From contig NZ_AYWX01000007.1 in the NCBI RefSeq assembly GCF_000502875.1, forward strand, positions 147,464 through 185,459: a DNA stretch of 37,996 nt, read 5' to 3'. Position numbers and translations under genes: made by a program. This DNA is from Mesorhizobium sp. L2C084A000 (GTDB lineage Bacteria; Pseudomonadota; Alphaproteobacteria; Rhizobiales; Rhizobiaceae). Below the pieces are notes generated by a model. The model made no database searches. It was not told the origin of the DNA and saw nothing but the letters and a program-made list of their open reading frames with translations. This document shows, piece by piece, positions 35,370-37,996 of this stretch; the stretch's first letter is position 1; the number at the start of each line of letters is the position of its first letter.

Positions 35370-36170
35370 ATGTGCCGGTGGGCGGCCTATCTCGGTGAAG
35401 CAGTCTTTCTCGAAGACATGCTCACCGCGCCCTGTCACTCGCTGATCGCCCAGAGCCATTGCGCCCAGGAAGCGAAATCGCCGACCAATGGTGACGGTTT
35501 TGGCCTTGCCTGGTATGGCGACCGCCCGGAGCCGGGTCTCTACCGAGACATCCTGCCGGCATGGTCGGATCCCAATCTGAAGAGCCTGTGCCGGCAGATC
35601 AAATCCGGCCTGTTCCTCGCCCATGTGCGGGCGTCCACCGGCGGCGCCACCAGCCGCATGAATTGCCATCCGTTCATCTCCAGCTCTTGGTCGTTCATGC
35701 ACAACGGCCAGATCGGCGGCTTCGAAAAAATCCGCCGCGCGCTGGAGAATTCGCTGTCCGACGCTGTCTTCGACCAGCGCGAAGGCACCACCGATTCCGA
35801 ATTGTTTTTCCTGCTGATGATCGACGAGGGATTGACCGGCGATCCGCAAGGCGCCGTCTCCCGCGCCACCAGCCGCGTGCTCGAAGCCTCGCGCCGCGCC
35901 GGCCTCGAACCGGCGCTGAAACTCACCGCCGCCTTCTCCGACGGGCAGGCGCTGCATGCGGTGCGCTACGCCACCGACGCTCACGCACCGACGCTCTACA
36001 CGTCTGTCCTGCGCAAGGGCGGCGGCCGCTGCATCGTTTCCGAGCCCTTCGACCGCGAGGGCGGCGACTGGCAGGCGATCCCGCCGTCGAGTTTTGTGAC
36101 GATCACTGGCGATGGCATGGTCATTCGCCCTTTCGCACCCGCATCGGCCAGGCTGGCACTGGCCGTCTAG
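35370..36170 (+). CDS. Class II glutamine amidotransferase (EgtC/YafJ-like)
   Basis: An Ntn-type amidotransferase domain protein of 266 residues. After removal of Met1 the nucleophile would be Cys2 (MCRWAAYLG). Other family marks are SPTNGDGFGLAWYGDRPEPG, LAHVRASTGGATSRMNCHPF, SFMHNGQIGGFEKIRRAL and EGTTDSELFFLLM. The protein is a stand-alone glutaminase-like domain, as in YafJ and EgtC. Its acceptor substrate is unknown. A role in ergothioneine synthesis (EgtC) needs egtB/egtD, which are not in this window. It begins 15 bp after the DUF6356 gene on the same strand. It is followed by the second palindromic repeat. Confidence 0.92.
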   Translation: MCRWAAYLGEAVFLEDMLTAPCHSLIAQSHCAQEAKSPTNGDGFGLAWYGDRPEPGLYRDILPAWSDPNLKSLCRQIKSGLFLAHVRASTGGATSRMNCHPFISSSWSFMHNGQIGGFEKIRRALENSLSDAVFDQREGTTDSELFFLLMIDEGLTGDPQGAVSRATSRVLEASRRAGLEPALKLTAAFSDGQALHAVRYATDAHAPTLYTSVLRKGGGRCIVSEPFDREGGDWQAIPPSSFVTITGDGMVIRPFAPASARLALAV

Positions 36171-36200
36171 TTGCAAAAGTGCGGCAACGCCGCGGGACAG

Positions 36201-36355
36201 CCCCCCTCTGTCCTGCCGGACATCTCCCCCACACGGGGGGAGATTGGCACCTGCGACTGCCGCGCTATTCCTTGCAACGTCCGAGATTGGCGAAAGCTGT
36301 CGTGACATCCAATCTCCCCACCTGTGGGGGGAGATGTCCGGCAGGACAGAGGGGG
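36201..36355. repeat. 155-bp palindromic repeat element, copy 2
   Basis: CCCCCCTCTGTCCTGCCGG (36201-36219) pairs with CCGGCAGGACAGAGGGGG (36338-36355). Each arm holds a small hairpin built from CTCCCCC...GGGGGAG. The centre contains GATTGGCGAAAGCTG and TGACATCCAATC, close to copy 1 (20957-21108). It lies in the 327-bp gap between the amidotransferase and amidase genes, which holds no other feature I can support. Confidence 0.9.
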
Positions 36356-36497
36356 CGCCGTAGAGTGCAGACTTGGACAGTCCAGTCTGCACAATTTCGA
36401 TCAAACGCAGACAATCCTCGAATGCTCAACTCCATTTGAAGCAGCGCCGCTGTCCGCCATCCGATCAGGCGAACGCGGCCAAGCCGGAGCATTGTCA

Positions 36498-37871
36498 ATG
36501 GACCTCGTCTTTTCCTCAACCATCGAGCTGGCCACTGCCATCGCCGCGCGGAAGATCTCCGCCGTCGAGGCACTCGACGCGCATCTGGCGCAGATCGATG
36601 CGCACAACGATGCGGTCAACGCCGTCATCTCGCTCGACAGGGAAGGGGCTCGCGAGTGCGCCAAGAAGGCCGACGCGGCCCAGGCGCGCGGCGAGGCCCT
36701 CGGCCCGCTGCACGGCGTACCGTTCACGCTGAAGGACATGCACGATACATCCGGCATGAAGACCACGGTCGGCTTTCCGCCCTTTGCCGACTATGTCGCC
36801 AAACAGGACAGTCCGGTCGTCGCCCGCTTGCGTGCGGCTGGCGGCGTGCTGATGGCCAAGACCAATGTCGCGACCATGCTTTCGGACTGGCAGTCGAACA
36901 ATCCGCTGTTTGGTCGCACCAGCAATCCCTGGAATCTCCAGCGCACGGCGGGCGGTTCCAGCGGCGGCGCGGCGGCTGCACTTTGCTCGGGGATGACGCC
37001 GTTCGATGTCGGCACCGACATGCAGGACTCAATCCGGCTGCCGGCCAGTTTCTGCGGTGTCTATGGCCTGAAGCCGACGGAGCACCGCGTCTCGCTGGCC
37101 GGCGTCTTTCCCGATCCCGGCGGTACTGCGCGCAGCGTGCGGCTGATGTCCTGCCTTGGGCCGCTGGCGCGCAGTGTGGAAGATTTGGCGCTGATCTATC
37201 AAATCATTGCCGGTCCTAATGGAAGCGACACCGATCTTGCGCCGGTGCCGGTCGAGGATATGCCAAGCCTCGACCTCAAGACATTGCGCATTGCCTTCGC
37301 GCCGTTCTTTCCCGGGTTTCCAGTGGCGGGCGACGTCAGCGCCGCGGTCGAAAGTCTCGCAAGGCAGTTACAATCCGCAGGAGCGGTCGTCGAAGAAGCA
37401 AAACTGCCGAAACTCGACCTGCATGACGATCTGGAGCAGGGCGGCGCGCTGATCGGCATGATGCTGGAGGCCGCTCAGCCTGAGCCGCCGGAGGAACCGA
37501 CACCGGTCTCGCGCTGGTTCGAGGCACTCGCCCGCCGCGACAAATCCATTCTCGCCTGGGACCGGTTTTTCGAGGCCTACGACGCGTTGATCTGCCCGGT
37601 CGCCATGACCACCGCCTTCCCGCATTGCGAGCCGGGCACGCCGATCAAGGTCGACGGCAAGGAGCAGAGCTACTGGATGCTGCCGGCCTATGGCGCCGTG
37701 TTCAACTACAGCGGCCATCCAGCGCTTTCCATGCCGTGCGGACTGGACAGCACCGGCCTGCCGATCGGCCTGCAACTGGTCGGCAAACGCTGGTCGGAGT
37801 CACGGCTGCTCGGCATCGCCAAGGCAATCGAACCACTCACCGGCGGCTTTCGCCGTCCGCCCGCCTATTGA
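36498..37871 (+). CDS. Amidase (amidase signature family)
   Basis: A hydrolase of 457 residues with the Ser-cisSer-Lys triad of the amidase signature family: Lys79 in FTLKDMHD, Ser154 in GGSSGGAAAA, and the nucleophile Ser178 in GTDMQDSIRLPASFCG. The last motif usually reads GTDxGGS, so Gln and Asp here are atypical, although the triad itself is intact. It cleaves an amide bond in an unknown small molecule; it is not GatA by context, as no gatB/gatC is near. The start ATG at 36498 has GGAG 9 bases upstream; the longer open frame from 36324 lies in the repeat and is rejected. It converges with the FAD oxidoreductase at the end of the window, overlapping by a few bases. Confidence 0.92.
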   Translation: MDLVFSSTIELATAIAARKISAVEALDAHLAQIDAHNDAVNAVISLDREGARECAKKADAAQARGEALGPLHGVPFTLKDMHDTSGMKTTVGFPPFADYVAKQDSPVVARLRAAGGVLMAKTNVATMLSDWQSNNPLFGRTSNPWNLQRTAGGSSGGAAAALCSGMTPFDVGTDMQDSIRLPASFCGVYGLKPTEHRVSLAGVFPDPGGTARSVRLMSCLGPLARSVEDLALIYQIIAGPNGSDTDLAPVPVEDMPSLDLKTLRIAFAPFFPGFPVAGDVSAAVESLARQLQSAGAVVEEAKLPKLDLHDDLEQGGALIGMMLEAAQPEPPEEPTPVSRWFEALARRDKSILAWDRFFEAYDALICPVAMTTAFPHCEPGTPIKVDGKEQSYWMLPAYGAVFNYSGHPALSMPCGLDSTGLPIGLQLVGKRWSESRLLGIAKAIEPLTGGFRRPPAY

Positions 37872-37996
37872 GCGAAGCGCGACAATCCATAAGGGGCAAG
37901 TAAGGGGTCGCGCTCGCCGTCGAGGATTTCCCTTGTGGCGAACAGGCCGACGGCCGGCGCCAGCGTGATGCCGGAATGCATGACCGCGACATAGAC
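37865..37996 (-). CDS. FAD-dependent oxidoreductase (DAO type), C-terminal end only
   Basis: The last 43 residues of a protein that enters the window from the right. The visible sequence (VAVMHSGITLAPAVGLFATR, then EILDGERDPLLAPYGLSRF) matches the C-terminal end of D-amino-acid-oxidase-like flavoproteins, where HSGITLAP contacts the flavin. Its substrate cannot be told. The stop (37865-37867) is just inside the coding region of the convergent amidase gene. Confidence 0.8.
   Translation of the reverse strand, partial: VYVAVMHSGITLAPAVGLFATREILDGERDPLLAPYGLSRFAQ

Overview
The window is a gene-dense, GC-rich bacterial chromosome segment. Its gene content points to an alphaproteobacterium of the order Rhizobiales, most likely Mesorhizobium or a close relative. 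The evidence is the ActS/ActR (RegB/RegA) redox and acid-response pair, the block nfu-uspA-trpS-murJ-glnD, mutS divergent from a malic enzyme fused to a phosphotransacetylase domain, and dispersed palindromic repeats of a rhizobial type. Assignment to a genus is inference. No tRNA, rRNA, CRISPR array, intact insertion sequence or prophage was seen.

Layout. 1-4.4 kb: the end of the helicase gene hrpB, then actS, actR and the Na+/H+ antiporter nhaA. 4.4-8.6 kb: an accessory-looking stretch with mmcB (DNA repair), a small hypothetical gene, a frameshifted SMR efflux gene, a possible structured RNA with a strong terminator, an Arg/Trp-rich exported protein, an OsmC-like protein, a CueR/HmrR copper regulator and an L,D-transpeptidase lipoprotein. 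8.6-16.3 kb: a core block on the minus strand (nfu, uspA, trpS, murJ, glnD), interrupted between trpS and murJ by an unrecognised two-gene unit on the plus strand. 16.3-20.0 kb: a decayed family-25 glycosyltransferase, then a copper ATPase with a textbook CueR-type promoter and a DUF305 protein. 20.0-26.4 kb: an aldo/keto reductase, a 152-bp palindromic repeat, mutS and the malic enzyme. 26.4-34.5 kb: an antitoxin-like protein without its toxin, a PfkB (adenosine kinase type) kinase, an EamA transporter, an EI24/CysZ-like membrane protein, a trans-3-hydroxy-L-proline dehydratase with a PEP-mutase-family partner, a secreted hypothetical protein, and a dut-HAD pair. 34.5-38.0 kb: an Lrp regulator, a DUF6356 protein, a class II glutamine amidotransferase, a second palindromic repeat, an amidase, and the tail of an FAD-dependent oxidoreductase.

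Functional links. The clearest regulatory link is between the copper regulator at 7.3-7.7 kb and the copA promoter at 17.0 kb, which carries a perfect 8+8 dyad in a 19-bp spacer. ActS/ActR next to NhaA suggests a pH and ion homeostasis module. The hydroxyproline dehydratase and PEP-mutase-family gene form a likely catabolic operon.

I found no large undescribed system. The best leads are the candidate RNA ending at 6203, the two-gene unit at 11231-11752, the two families of palindromic elements (some touching stop codons), the solitary antitoxin-like gene, and the domain layout of the copper ATPase.
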